Notes under the pieces: model-generated
What the model was told of the DNA's origin: nothing
Databases searched by the model: none
The model's input: the letters and a program-made list of their open reading frames with translations, nothing else
Assembly (NCBI RefSeq): GCF_003576645.1
Contig: NC_044920.1
Location: 25,120,326-25,184,325, forward strand
Source: Ipomoea triloba
Lineage: Eukaryota > Streptophyta > Magnoliopsida > Solanales > Convolvulaceae
Direction: 5' to 3'
Length of the DNA stretch: 64,000 bases
Position numbers and translations under genes: made by a program
Shown here: positions 1-9,369 of the stretch, one piece after another
Numbering within the stretch: the first letter of the stretch is position 1
Layout of the letters: every line of letters begins with the position of its first letter

Positions 1-159
1 TTAAATTGTATTTTATGATTTTTTTCCCCTCTCTGTATTAGTTTTTTTTTTAAGAAATTAGGGAAAATGAGCAGGAACTTAAATTTTATGCCATTTCCAA
101 CTGAATCCTATATCAAAGTTAAAACTTGAAAAAAAGCCTAATTTCTATATTAGTTTTAC

Positions 160-502
160 CTCTTCTGTCATCTCGAATCCAAGGGCCCTACAACAAAACA
201 CGTTCATTTGTCATCATCCAATAGGGTTATAGATTAGTATGCTCATATAAAATAATCAAACCTCATTGCAACATTCAGCTCTTTGGCATCAATTGTACCT
301 GTGCAACACTTTATGTTAAAACTTGACTCCAATACAGGGAAAGCACATGTGCAGTCATTTATAGTAAATATTAGGCAATACCAGAGCCATCGGTATCAAA
401 GAGCTCGAATGCTTCTTTGATCTCTTGCCTTTTCTGCTGTGTTAACCCATGATGACGCCCTCTAGGCTTATCCTTTCTCGGCATCCCTCTGCTAATACCG
501 GA
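160..502 (-). CDS. Centrin (caltractin), N-terminal part, gene runs off the left edge
   Basis: Three consecutive exons can be read on the minus strand: 502-382, 298-262 and 187-160, each with AG/GT borders and matching phases. They encode [20 protein letters not shown], then the first EF-hand loop DTDGSGTIDAKE, then [11 protein letters not shown], which is the typical start of plant centrin. Centrins are small calcium-binding EF-hand proteins of microtubule organising centres and of the nucleotide excision repair and mRNA export complexes. The ATG at 484-482 opens the exon in frame, but six in-frame codons precede it after a possible acceptor at 503-504, so translation may begin in an exon further upstream (above 1200) that I could not find. 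The remaining EF-hands lie beyond position 1. Identification is by family knowledge; exon borders are read directly. Confidence 0.88.
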
Positions 503-736
503 CTATTGAAGGATTTGAAATACAAAAATGTTTGAAAGAAGCAAGAAGAAAGAAAAGGAATTAAAAAGAGATATATACACCAAGGACATAACACATGAGA
601 TTATTGCACATTGCACAAGGATTGTGGCAGATCAAGATAATTATGTAATTCAAAATGTAGAATATGGTCATATTGAATCCTGTAAAGAAATCCACTATAT
701 TGGCATCTTTAAGTCTTTTATAAATTACTCTATCAG

Positions 737-1180
737 TTTTTTTTTTTTTTTTTTGAAAATGAAAATGCATTAATCAAGATCAGAACTGACAGCATCTAAG
801 AGAAAGGGCAGAGGGGAAGGCCCCCACTCCTTACGATCAGCAATGAATAAAGCATCCCTAGCAAGAAGGTGGGCTGCTTTATTCATAGACCGTTTAGCAA
901 AGACAAAGCTAACATTGCCAAAGTCATTAGCTAGGACCCTAATATCTTCCATAATAAGATCGAAGGAAGTACAGCAATCTAAGTTCTTAGTTCCTCCAAC
1001 AACCAACAAGGCATCTGATTCAATATGAGCTTCTTCCACCCCTAGAGACTTGAGCCGTTTAAGTGCCTCGCGGACTCCCATCACTTCAGCCAGCTTAGCT
1101 TGATAGTAGCCTTTGATATTCCTTTGCAACACAGCAATGGAAAGTCCTTCGGAGTCCCGGAGAAGAAATGGAGAGCACAC
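737..1180 (-). mobile_element. 5'-truncated LINE: RNase H-like (RVT_3) 3' end with poly(A) tail
   Basis: A minus-strand reading frame of 136 codons (1180-770) carries the C-terminal part of an RNase H-like domain typical of plant LINE retrotransposons: AKLAEVMGVREALKRLKSLG, IESDALLV and RSMNKAAHLLARDAL. The stop codon is followed after about 15 nt by an 18-nt A run (T on the plus strand, 737-754), the expected LINE 3' end. The element is cut off near 1170, so it is a dead copy. No clear target duplication was found. It lies just upstream of the visible centrin exons, in either an intron or the promoter of that gene. Confidence 0.8.
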
Positions 1181-1262
1181 ATCCTTTCACGATGTGTAGA
1201 CAGATTGCAATCGGTGGATTAAGCACCCACAACCATATGGAGAGCACACATCCCTTCAGGAT
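1168..1262. repeat. Short direct repeat at the 5' edge of the LINE fragment
   Basis: The sequence atggagagcacacatc occurs at 1168 and again at 1237, 69 bp apart, followed both times by a similar CCTTTCA/CCCTTCA stretch. It may mark a local duplication at the truncation point of the LINE. Confidence 0.6.
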
Positions 1263-3312
1263 GAGTCTCTGGTTTGGAAATGCATATTTGATAAGCAATA
1301 CCAGAATGCCATCATCATCCGAGCTAGGTAAACAAGAACAAAATCTCTATCTTTTTTTTGGTTTTTCTTTTTATTTTCTGGCTCTTTACACCTCTTTCTC
1401 TGAATCTAAGGCACTATCATACATCTAGTTCATTTTTCTTCATTTTCAATTTCTGTTTTTACCTTTCGTTCTTCACCACCAGATAACAGGTAAGAAGTTT
1501 AAATGCTCAATAATGGCGTGGAAAACAGATCAGGTATGCCTCATTCCCCTATTTTTCAATTAGACCTAATTTTCTCTTCCGATTAAAGCGTAACAAACAA
1601 AAACACGCAATCCAGGGATGAAATCATGCTAAATGCTATAACAGATCCAAACAACATTAGCTAATATTCCTCGACTCCAGTACTCAATCCAAATGTTCCA
1701 GAATGCAAACAACAAAAGCCAGGAAAAAGAAAAACAAAAAAAACAAAACTAAACAGCATTGTTTTCTAATGAATATACATTCCATAGTTGAAGCTGTTTG
1801 ATACAGAAAACGCACCATGTTTTGAAAGACGGATGATCTACGCGGCAGTATCTGCGTCGCTGTCAAGGAAACGAGACGCAAAAATATTGATCTTTGACGT
1901 CGTTCTGGGTCCCTGAAATACGGAGTAAATTCCACCGGTGACCGGAAACGCGTTTAGAAGAACAAAAATATCCAAATCAGATTCAAAATGGGCTGGGCCA
2001 GGAGACTTTGCTGTTAAGCCCAACTCGTTGTTGACCAGTCCATCCCACTTTGTCATAATCTTTGATTCAATTGATTGACTTGTTATAAATTGACAAATTG
2101 ATATTTTTCTCTCCTAATTTTAAGTCTAACTAACATGTCATTGTTAATTAATTCATAAGTTCTCTCACCGCTCTTAACATGAAGACCGGTGAATGAGGTA
2201 AATTGTAGAATGTGTTTCAACTGGTATACAATTTCCCCAAATGCTTTTACAACATTTGTACACTAGTGCTCACAACAAAGTCAAATTCATAATCCCTTAC
2301 ACGGTTACACCTTGCCACTACTAGCAAAGGAAAGTTTATAAACTAATTTTTGATTGGTTGATCAATTGAATTATGACCCAAACTTTTAACTAATTTCATG
2401 AGTTTAGAATATGGAAAGATATATTAATATTAAAACTATTAGCAAAATCAAAATATTTCCCTTGATTTATTATTGCAATAGTCAACCCCAAAAATTTGGC
2501 AACAAATAAACCTACCCAATCCTACTTCCAATGGCATGCCACATGACTTAACCATCAATTGTCGATTAGGAATAAAAAAAACTCTAAATATGGAGTATGT
2601 TATTGTGTCATTTTTATTTAGTCTTAACATCAAGTGAGTTAGTAAGACATATATTAAACACCAACAAACATTATCCTTCTATCCTACAAGCCTTCAAAAG
2701 GTCATAGTTACTAGCTCAAGTGATCTTGAGACAACATTGGAGTAGGTAAATAAAGTAGTACTAAAGTTAAGTCAATTAATACCAAACAAAAAAAAAATTG
2801 TCACATTAAAAAAAATAGCATTTTTTTGTTGCCAGAAATCTTAAAATAAATGTTTTTAAAAAAAACAAAGGAAAATTAATATTACATTAAAAATACAATC
2901 TCTAAACCTTATCATACAATAGATAGACAAAACAAGGACATCCTCAATCTAGTTAGTTAAACTTCAACTGCTGATCAACTATGAGATTTTCGTAAATCAA
3001 AGTAGATAGACAAGACAACATATCTCTTAGACTATATAATTCAATGTTCTTCTCCCAAGACAAGACAACATATCTCTTAGACAGTATAATTCAATGTTCA
3101 TTTGTTAAGACATACCATTTGGTCTTAATAAACATGGCAAAAACACAAGGAAATACATTATTCTGAGTTTTTATTTTCACAAGCCAACCTTATAACCTAT
3201 GTATTTAGTTTTACATTAAAATGTTGGATATTGGTCACCCTATTCTATGGCCTTCACAGACATTGTGGAATTTAGGTGAACTTGACAGATATGGCGAACA
3301 AGCATCAGCCCG
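1263..3312. other. Intergenic DNA between the centrin gene and HSFB1
   Basis: No coding region could be supported. The part at 1815-2060 is less AT-rich and contains GGCCCA-like words (1990-2025), as in promoters of plant housekeeping genes, so it may hold the leader or promoter of the minus-strand centrin gene. The rest is AT-rich and contains only the 50-bp duplication listed separately. Confidence 0.5.
3009..3108. repeat. 50-bp tandem duplication
   Basis: Two adjacent 50-bp units begin at about 3009 and 3059. Both contain acaacatatctcttagac and then tataattcaatgttc, with few differences. They lie downstream of the HSFB1 stop codon. Confidence 0.8.
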
Positions 3313-5147
3313 TTAATTACAGACTTTGCCGCTCTTCCCAGGCACCGGAGAGATTTTCATCCATGGTGCGTTCTTGCAGTCAATAGATGGCTTCATCTCC
3401 TTCCTACTTGCAGCAGAGAAATCAGTGTTGTCGTCGTGATCCCTCTTTCTCTTCTTCTCTTTCAACAACACACCGAATAACTTCAAAGTCTCTCCGTTTT
3501 CATCATCATCATCATAATCATCATCATCTTTGTTCTGGCTTGAATTCAGATCTGCAGAATTGTCAACCTTGTTAAAGGAATCGTCGTGGCTAGACCCAGA
3601 GATTCCTTGGCTCATGATGCGGTTGATCTGTTCGGGAACAACCTTCACGTACTGAGTCAGGAAGGTCACCAGCTCCTCGCACTGCTTCTTGGTCTGTGCC
3701 AACTCTGAGCTCAGCATCTGGTTGTCTCTCTTCAGCTTCTCGTTTTCGTCTGTCAAGTCCGGGAACTGCGACTTCCCTGGAGTGTCCACTGATCCGGGGT
3801 TCTTGGAGTCGGGAGACGAGGTGGAACTCGAGCCTGGTTCTTCCCCAGAGCTCTCTGGCAATGCTGAATTGTCAGCTACTTCGGGCTTTCTGCTCGCAGC
3901 AGCTGAAGTCACAGTCTTCCGACGCCGGATGCTGCTGAGTAGCTCTTTCTCCCCTCTCTTGAAATTCTCATTCGCAAATTCCCATTTGTCTGGAACAATC
4001 TTTCTGAACCCCTGAAGAACAATACATGGAAATTACTTGGCCAGTTCACAAAAATAGTATCATCCATTTCCCCTTCATATTTAGAGGAAGCTCTAGCCCA
4101 TTACCCAGACTCAACTTATCAATTCAGACATTTTTTTTTTTTGAAAATATCAATTCAGACATTTATATATATTACAAAATCTATTATAAGAGAGCAACTT
4201 CTCTCAAGATACACTGGAGGAAAAACATCTTCCATAAATTGGTTTGCCTGAACTTAGCTTTTCCAAAGTTTCCAATCATGTATGTAATCATTCAATTCTA
4301 CACTATAAACCCACTGCATAATTCCAAGTTTTCTACAGCAAATCTGGGAACTGTAAAAAAACAAGTTTACAGTAAATAGATGATTTTAACTACATCTCTT
4401 GTTTTTTGGTATCCCATTTTCGTTAGACTAATCCTAATCCTAAGCCTCCAGGACCCTGCCCAAAAGCCGCTGGAGGGGGTAAATGCCTTTACATCTCTTG
4501 TTTTCTATGTGGGTAAACCAACTTACCAAGCACTTACACACTTTCACCTACCTCAAGGTCTTTGTCTTAAGATAAAAAAAGCTGTCATTATGAAGTTGAA
4601 AATAAAGGCTATGGTTTTAGACTTTTTATACTCAATGCATTTGGTGGGAAAAGACACCATTCCTGCTTGAAGCATATTATAATCCATTAATGGAGTCGAC
4701 CAAATATGACTAATTCCAGATTTTCACAGCGTAACCAGAAGCAAAACCGTCAATTTTATCACCAAAAAAGAACAGGAGGAACTCGCTTAGAACAATTGCA
4801 GAATCTCAAGAACTAGATATGGTAGCAGTACTAATAATTAGGTTTTATTCAACAGAAACAAAAAAAAAAATGCTAGAGAATCTGAAATTGATGAAATTAT
4901 GAGTAAAATATGCAGGGATACTTACATAGGTGTTGAGCTGGCGCACAAAGCTGGAGAAATTATTGTGCTTGAAATAGCTGGGCAGCAAATCCTTAGCGAA
5001 TTCGGCGGTTTTCCAAACGACGAAGGTGGAGCCGCCGTCGCTCCACGATATCACGTCGTTGGTGGCCGGATCGTCCACCAGCTGGTACGTCTTCATCAGA
5101 AACGGCGCCGGAACGGTCCTCTGCGACATCCTCTCCTCCTCCGACAA
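3313..5147 (-). CDS. HSFB1: Heat stress transcription factor B-1 (HSFB1, TBF1/HSF24 type)
   Basis: Two exons: 5147-4926 (74 codons) and 4011-3313 (232 codons plus stop), giving 306 residues. The intron sits after the codons for LNTY, the conserved position in the DNA-binding domain of plant HSFs. The domain runs from about residue 14 to 107 ([14 protein letters not shown] to [16 protein letters not shown]). A heptad-repeat region covers about 160-207 ([20 protein letters not shown]), followed by an Asp-rich stretch, the class B repressor tetrapeptide LFGV (252-255), a basic nuclear localisation signal KEKKRKRD (258-265) and the C-terminus KVCN typical of B1. Class B HSFs lack the AHA activation motif and act as repressors or coactivators; in Arabidopsis this protein (TBF1) also switches growth to defence. 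Met7 (5129), at [10 protein letters not shown], is an alternative start that matches many family members. The leader carries two uORFs. Confidence 0.95.
4117..4164 (-). mobile_element. Tail-only retro-insertion in the HSFB1 intron
   Basis: A perfect 17-bp direct repeat, tatcaattcagacattt, occurs at 4117-4133 and 4148-4164. Between the copies are only 14 nt, a T run followed by GAAAA. Read on the minus strand this is TTTTC plus poly(A), matching the last bases of the LINE 3' end at 737-770 (TTTTC followed by A). It is best read as a LINE insertion truncated to almost nothing but its tail, with target site duplication. Confidence 0.75.
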
Positions 5148-5233
5148 CTCTAATCACCAAAAGAGCAACTCGAAAAAAAAAATCTAAAATCGCTAAACTA
5201 AGAACACAAGAAAAATCGAGATTGGAGGGGTGT

Positions 5234-5362
5234 TTAGAAGGAGAAACTAAAGAGGAGGAGAGCGGTGAGGAATTCCCAATCCCAGCAGTAGAATCCGTAG
5301 AGGAAAACGCGAGAGCGTAAAACGTTGATCTTGTCGGGGACGATGATCTTAGTTTCTTCCAT
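5234..5362 (-). CDS. HSFB1 uORF2: conserved peptide upstream ORF
   Basis: This 42-codon ORF in the HSFB1 leader starts MEETK and contains RSRVFLYGFYCWDWEF (residues 16-31) followed by LTALLLFS. I recognise it as the counterpart of uORF2 of Arabidopsis TBF1/HSFB1, whose peptide also begins MEETK and shares the RSRVFL, GFYCWDWEFLTALLLFS blocks. In Arabidopsis the two uORFs hold back translation of TBF1 and the block is relieved on pathogen challenge. The stop codon is 86 nt before the main ATG, which leaves room for reinitiation. Every codon was read from the sequence; the regulatory role is transferred from the family. Confidence 0.9.
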   Translation of the reverse strand: MEETKIIVPDKINVLRSRVFLYGFYCWDWEFLTALLLFSFSF

Positions 5363-5378
5363 TTCCAGCTACGACCAT
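5349..5378 (-). CDS. HSFB1 uORF1: nine-codon upstream ORF overlapping uORF2
   Basis: The first ATG downstream of the predicted transcription start opens the short ORF MVVAGNGRN followed by TAA. It overlaps the start of uORF2 by 14 nt in another frame, so a ribosome that initiates here cannot also start at the uORF2 ATG without backing up or reinitiating. The Arabidopsis gene also has a short first uORF beginning MVV. Conservation of such a small peptide is uncertain; its position relative to uORF2 is the stronger argument. Confidence 0.7.
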   Translation of the reverse strand: MVVAGNGRN

Positions 5379-5383
5379 AACTA

Positions 5384-5411
5384 TTCTTCTTCTTCTTATT
5401 CTTCTTCTTCT
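5384..5411 (-). promoter_or_regulatory. Purine-rich GAA-repeat tract in the HSFB1 leader (R-motif-like, TL1-like)
   Basis: On the minus strand this is an uninterrupted series of GAA units broken by a single T at 5398. It lies between the predicted transcription start and uORF1. Purine-rich R-motifs in 5' leaders mediate translational activation during immune responses in Arabidopsis, including TBF1 mRNA. GAAGAAGAA is also the TL1 element that TBF1 itself binds in DNA. Both roles are inferences from the family. Confidence 0.6.
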
Positions 5412-5457
5412 GTCTGCAATTAATCTCTTCCCTTCTCGAACGCCAAAAAGCGGATAG

Positions 5458-5465
5458 TATATATA
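5458..5465 (-). promoter_or_regulatory. TATA box of HSFB1
   Basis: TATATATA lies 310 bp upstream of the main ATG, predicting a transcription start near 5430 and a leader of about 280 nt that contains the purine tract and both uORFs. Confidence 0.65.
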
Positions 5466-5502
5466 CTGCAACTACCACTTTCCAAAGCAGCAATGATAGA
5501 AA

Positions 5503-5508
5503 GGTCAA
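5503..5508 (-). promoter_or_regulatory. W-box (TTGACC) in the HSFB1 promoter
   Basis: TTGACC on the minus strand, about 40 bp upstream of the TATA box, is a canonical WRKY-binding core. This fits a defence-regulated HSF, but a six-base motif alone is weak evidence. Confidence 0.4.
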
Positions 5509-5596
5509 AGAAATCTAAAAATTCATTAATTTTGGGGGGAGAAGAAAAGGGGAAGATGGCAACAGTGATGAGAGAGACGAAGTGTGGTCATGGCGC

Positions 5597-5614
5597 TTCT
5601 AGAAATGTTGAGAA
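5597..5614. promoter_or_regulatory. Heat shock element in the HSFB1 promoter
   Basis: Units TTC, GAA, GTT and GAA start at 5597, 5602, 5607 and 5612, exactly five bases apart and alternating in orientation, with one imperfect unit. This is the layout bound by HSF trimers and lies about 130-150 bp upstream of the TATA box. It suggests heat induction or autoregulation. Confidence 0.65.
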
Positions 5615-6410
5615 ACTCCACCTGCTTTTTTTGCTTTTTTTGTTTTTCAAACATGGCTGCCCAAAACATGGAAAGATTCAATATAATTTACTCTTTTACC
5701 AGCTATTGTCTCTCCGTATTTTATTCCAAAATAGATATAGCCCATTGGTGGAGCTCGATTATTGCATAACAAATAATCCAATTGGATTAATATTTGATGC
5801 ACTTACAGCGACGGTGAAAAAGATAGATGTCACATCATTAACTCAATATTAATCGAGTCCTTTTTGACAAAATATCTATGATTTGTATTTTATTAAAAAA
5901 CTCTTTTATTTCCCATGAAATATATCTACTTTCCTAAACATATTTATTACTTAATTATTATATATTTAATTTTCTACACATTTTAAATTATTAGATACAT
6001 TCTTAATTGTTCCCAATTACATACAGTATTATTCCCCCTCTCTTACGCAGTCACGCTCCAAAAATAATAGATACAATATTATTATTTGTTTATTAATAGT
6101 ATAATTAAATATTTTACTAAATATAAATTGAATTATATATAATTATATTATAATCAAATATTATAATCAAGTTTAGTAAAATATTTAATTATACTATTAA
6201 TAAATACTAATCATAATTAAATTCATAATATAATTAAATATATTACTAAACAAGGTCGTCAGTAACATATATCAATTAATTTTAATTATGATTGTTGATT
6301 TATTAATAATATAATTAAAGATTTTACTAAACAGAGTCGTCATTTATTAATTATCAGTTGATTTTAATGTGATTATGTATTTTTTTGAGGAATGTAGTTA
6401 TTAAGAGTTA

Positions 6411-6812
6411 ATTATATTTTTGGTCCTAAATTTATATGTGGTAATCCACTTTTAGTCCTTTTTCAAAACGTCCCATTTTGGTCCTATTATTATTGTGGCA
6501 TGACTATTTTTGGTCCTCTGTCAACAAAATTATTGAAATGTCGTTAAATACAATGACATTTTGATCTTTTTTATACAAAGTGGGTTGACCCCTTATACTT
6601 TTATTTTTTATTTTTTTTGAAAAAATTTCATAATTGAAAACTTAAACGCACTTGTATTTTACGAAAATTAAACGATTTTGGTAATGGAGGACCAAAAACG
6701 GTTATGCCGCAAAAATACTATGACCAAAAGGAATGCTTTAAAAAAAAAGACTAAAAGTGGATTGCTACATATAAATCTAAGACCAAAAATGGAATTAAAT
6801 CTATTTATTAAT
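6411..6812. mobile_element. Nested palindromic MITE
   Basis: The left end (gttaattatatttttggtcc, then atttatatgtggtaatccac and ttttagtcc) is repeated inverted at the right end (gactaaaagtggattgctac, accaaaaatggaattaa). No coding capacity. It sits in the centre of the larger fold-back element. Flanking stretches such as ataattaaatattttac also recur in both orientations at 6061-6370 and 6800-7080. Confidence 0.7.
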
Positions 6813-7270
6813 AATATAATTAAATATTTTACCAAACATAGTTGATTATATAATAATGTGATTAAATATTTCACTAAACAGCCTTGTCGTTTATACGGAG
6901 TAGTTATTAATAGATTTTAATTATAATTATTGATTTATTAATAATATAATTAACTATTTTACTAAACATATTTGATTATAATATAATTATATATAATCCA
7001 ATTTATATTTAGTAAAATATTTAATTATATCATTAATAAACAAATAATAATACTTTATCTATTTTTTTTTGGAGCGTGAGGGAGGAGGAATAATACAGTA
7101 TGTAATTGGGAATAATTAATTATGTATCTAATAATTTAAAATGTGTAGGAAATTAAATATATAATAATTAAGTAATAAATATATTTAGGAAAATAGATAT
7201 AGTTTGTTAATTAGAAATAAAAGAGTTTTATAATAAAATACAAATCTCATATAGTTTGCAAAAAGGACTC

Positions 7271-7688
7271 TGACGGTAATAATGTGTTACCGGTATGTAT
7301 TTGAGTATTATTGAGTATTTGAATAGCGTTGAGTACAGTGTTTCAGTACAATGCTCAATATACAATTGAGTTCAGTGTGTGTCTTGTCTCGTAAGAAGTG
7401 TCGTCCCTCATTGTGTGGTCGTGAGTCTTTTTATCCCTTTCAGCTTAGTAACGGAGCATTAATGAGGAGTTGAACGTTCGTTGAACGTTGGACATCAATG
7501 CTGAGGAGTTGAATGTTTGGCATCAATGCCTAAGGAGCTGAATGCTGAGGATCATCAATGCTGAGGAGCTGAACGTTGGTCATCAATGCTGAGGAGTTGG
7601 ACCGTTGCGCATTGATGCTGAGGAGTGAGGTGTCTTGGGTAGTAGGTCATGCCAATGGTTCCGGGTCGGGTACCCAATTACCCTGTCA
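7271..7688 (-). repeat. LTR A (reverse orientation)
   Basis: 418 bp, ending TGACAG/CGTCA in its own orientation (TGACGG at 7271, CTGTCA at 7683-7688). A polypurine tract follows on its internal side (7689-7705, complement). Preceded by target duplication GACTC. Shares an 11-12 bp AACGTT duplication (near 7465-7490) with LTR B that LTR C lacks. Confidence 0.85.
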
Positions 7689-7847
7689 CCAGCCCCCCAC
7701 TCCCTAGCTGGCAAGAATGGTTGAGGTAGCTAGGGAGTAGTAGCTTGGCACTTGTGCTGAAAATTTGGTATGTTGCCGTTTGAGCATTGATGCTGAGCTG
7801 CTGATGGTTTTTTGTTTTCTTTAGTTGCGTCCTCGGCACGAGGCCAG

Positions 7848-8042
7848 GTTTGGCGTGACCTCGGCGTTGGCCGAGGTCATGGGTCATCGGCACGAGGCTA
7901 GGTCTGGCGTGACCTCGTGCCGAGGTCACGATGGACGTGACGGGCGTGACCTCAGCGCTGGGCCGAGGTCACGGTTTTGGAGGTGACCTCGGCCAGTGCC
8001 GAGGTCACGATGGGCATGACCTCGGCGCTGGGCCGAGGTCAC
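7848..8042. repeat. Cluster of short hairpins, left copy
   Basis: Five successive inverted repeats of the form GTGACCTCGGC, short loop, GCCGAGGTCAC lie at about 7848, 7899, 7945, 7982 and 8016. They belong to the 3' internal region of the retrotransposon, and the mirror copy is at 11478-11700. The stems are GC-rich and contrast with the AT-rich surroundings. Confidence 0.8.
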
Positions 8043-8109
8043 GGTTTTAGTTTTTTTTTTTTTGCTCAGGGCTCTTGCGTGAGTTCACTTCGCCCATCCG
8101 TAGGTTCGG

Positions 8110-8400
8110 TCAAAGGTCAGCTCTCCTGTCAGGTAGCTAGCGAGATCGGATCTCGTGCCAGCCCTAAGGGACTAGAGTGTGGTGTTTTCGTAGCAAAGCC
8201 TTAAGCTTTACCCAGAAAACACCCTCCGAGGTCAACTCTCCCGTCAGGTAGCTAGCGAGATCAGATCTCGTGCTGGCCTTAAGGGATTAGAGTGTGGTGT
8301 TTTTTGAATCCAAGGCCTTGGCTAGGCTCAGAAAAACACTCTCCCGTTAGGTAGCTAGCGAGATCGGATCTCGTGCCAGCCCTAAGGGATTAGAGCTTAG
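8110..8400. repeat. Three direct repeats of about 90-120 bp, left copy
   Basis: The block ggtagctagcgagatc, then ggatctcgtgc, then cctaaggga and tagagtgtggtgtttt occurs three times with small changes. The inverted counterpart lies at 11095-11370. Noncoding. Confidence 0.8.
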
Positions 8401-8479
8401 ATTTTTTATTATTATTTTGTTTTTTAACAAAATTGATCAGGGCAGACTATGACCAACTACTGAGTCCTTTTGCTTATAG

Positions 8480-8939
8480 AGGTGAACGCACAAGTGAATG
8501 AGGTAGATGTACAAGTGCAGGAGGCGGATGCACCAGTGGACTTGAGGAGACGGATGCACCAGTGGAGGATGCGAGTGCACAAGTGCAGGAGGCGGATGCA
8601 CAAGTGGAGGAAGCAAAAGCACTTGAGGAGGAAGCAAACGCACTTGAGGAGCAGCGCCACTTGATGAGGTGACGCTGCTTGAGGTGGTGACTCCGCTCGA
8701 GCAGGTGACGCTGCTCGAGGTGGTGACGCTGTTTGAGGTGGTGATACTGCTCGAGGTGGTGGCACTACTCGTGGAGGTGACGCCACTTGAGAAGGTGATA
8801 CCACTTGATGAGGTGACGCTGCGTGAGGAGCAGCGCCACTTGATGAGGTGACACCAGTTTGATGAGGTGACACCCGCTTGATGAGGTGACGCACCAGCTT
8901 GATGATGTGACACCCAACGCAGCGCCACTTGATGAGGGG
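8480..8939. repeat. Degenerate 15-18 bp repeats in the retrotransposon interior, left copy
   Basis: Variants of gaggtgacgctgctcgag and gatgaggtgacacc follow one another. All reading frames give Ser/Thr/Val- or Pro/Gln-rich low-complexity translations on both strands, so I do not call a gene. The mirror copy is at about 10590-11030. The block ends exactly where LTR B begins. Confidence 0.75.
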
Positions 8940-9369
8940 TGACAGGGTAATTGGGTACCCGACCCGGAACCATTGGCATGACCTACTACCCAAGACACCT
9001 CACTCCTCAGCATCAATGCGCAACGGTCCAACTCCTCAGCATTGATGACCAACGTTCAGCTCCTCAGCATTGATGATCCTCAGCATTCAGCTCCTCAGGC
9101 ATTGATGCCCAACATTCAACTCCTCAGCATTGATGTCCAACGTTCAACCAACGTTCAACTCCTCATTAATGCTCCGTTACTAAGCTGAAAGGGATAAAAA
9201 GACTCACGACCACATAGTGAGGGACGACACTTCTTATGACACTTCTTACGAGACAAAACACACACTGAACTCTATTGTATACTGAGCATTGTACTGAAAC
9301 ACTGTACTCAACGCTATTCAAATACTCAATAATACTCAAATACATACCGGTAACACATTATTAGCGTCA
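8940..9369 (+). repeat. LTR B (5' LTR of the forward unit)
   Basis: 430 bp from TGACAGGG to AGCGTCA. It is followed directly by TTGGTGCTTTCATTGAGAGC, a typical sequence after a plant 5' LTR. Its left border coincides with the inversion junction; no target duplication lies there. Confidence 0.85.

Noticed and set aside
528..773. 81-codon plus-strand ORF with poly-F
   Set aside because: Composed of intron-like DNA and the poly(T) complement of the LINE tail.
1684..2056. Two minus-strand ORFs
   Set aside because: No recognisable motifs; more likely leader or promoter of the centrin gene.
4993..5508. 171-codon minus-strand ORF over the HSFB1 leader and exon 1
   Set aside because: Shadow frame; it overlaps the real HSFB1 exon and the conserved uORF2, which explain the sequence better.
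8437..9052. Overlapping minus-strand Ser/Val- and Pro-rich ORFs
   Set aside because: Same degenerate 15-18 bp repeat translated in different frames; no protein-like conservation and a mirror copy in the other arm.
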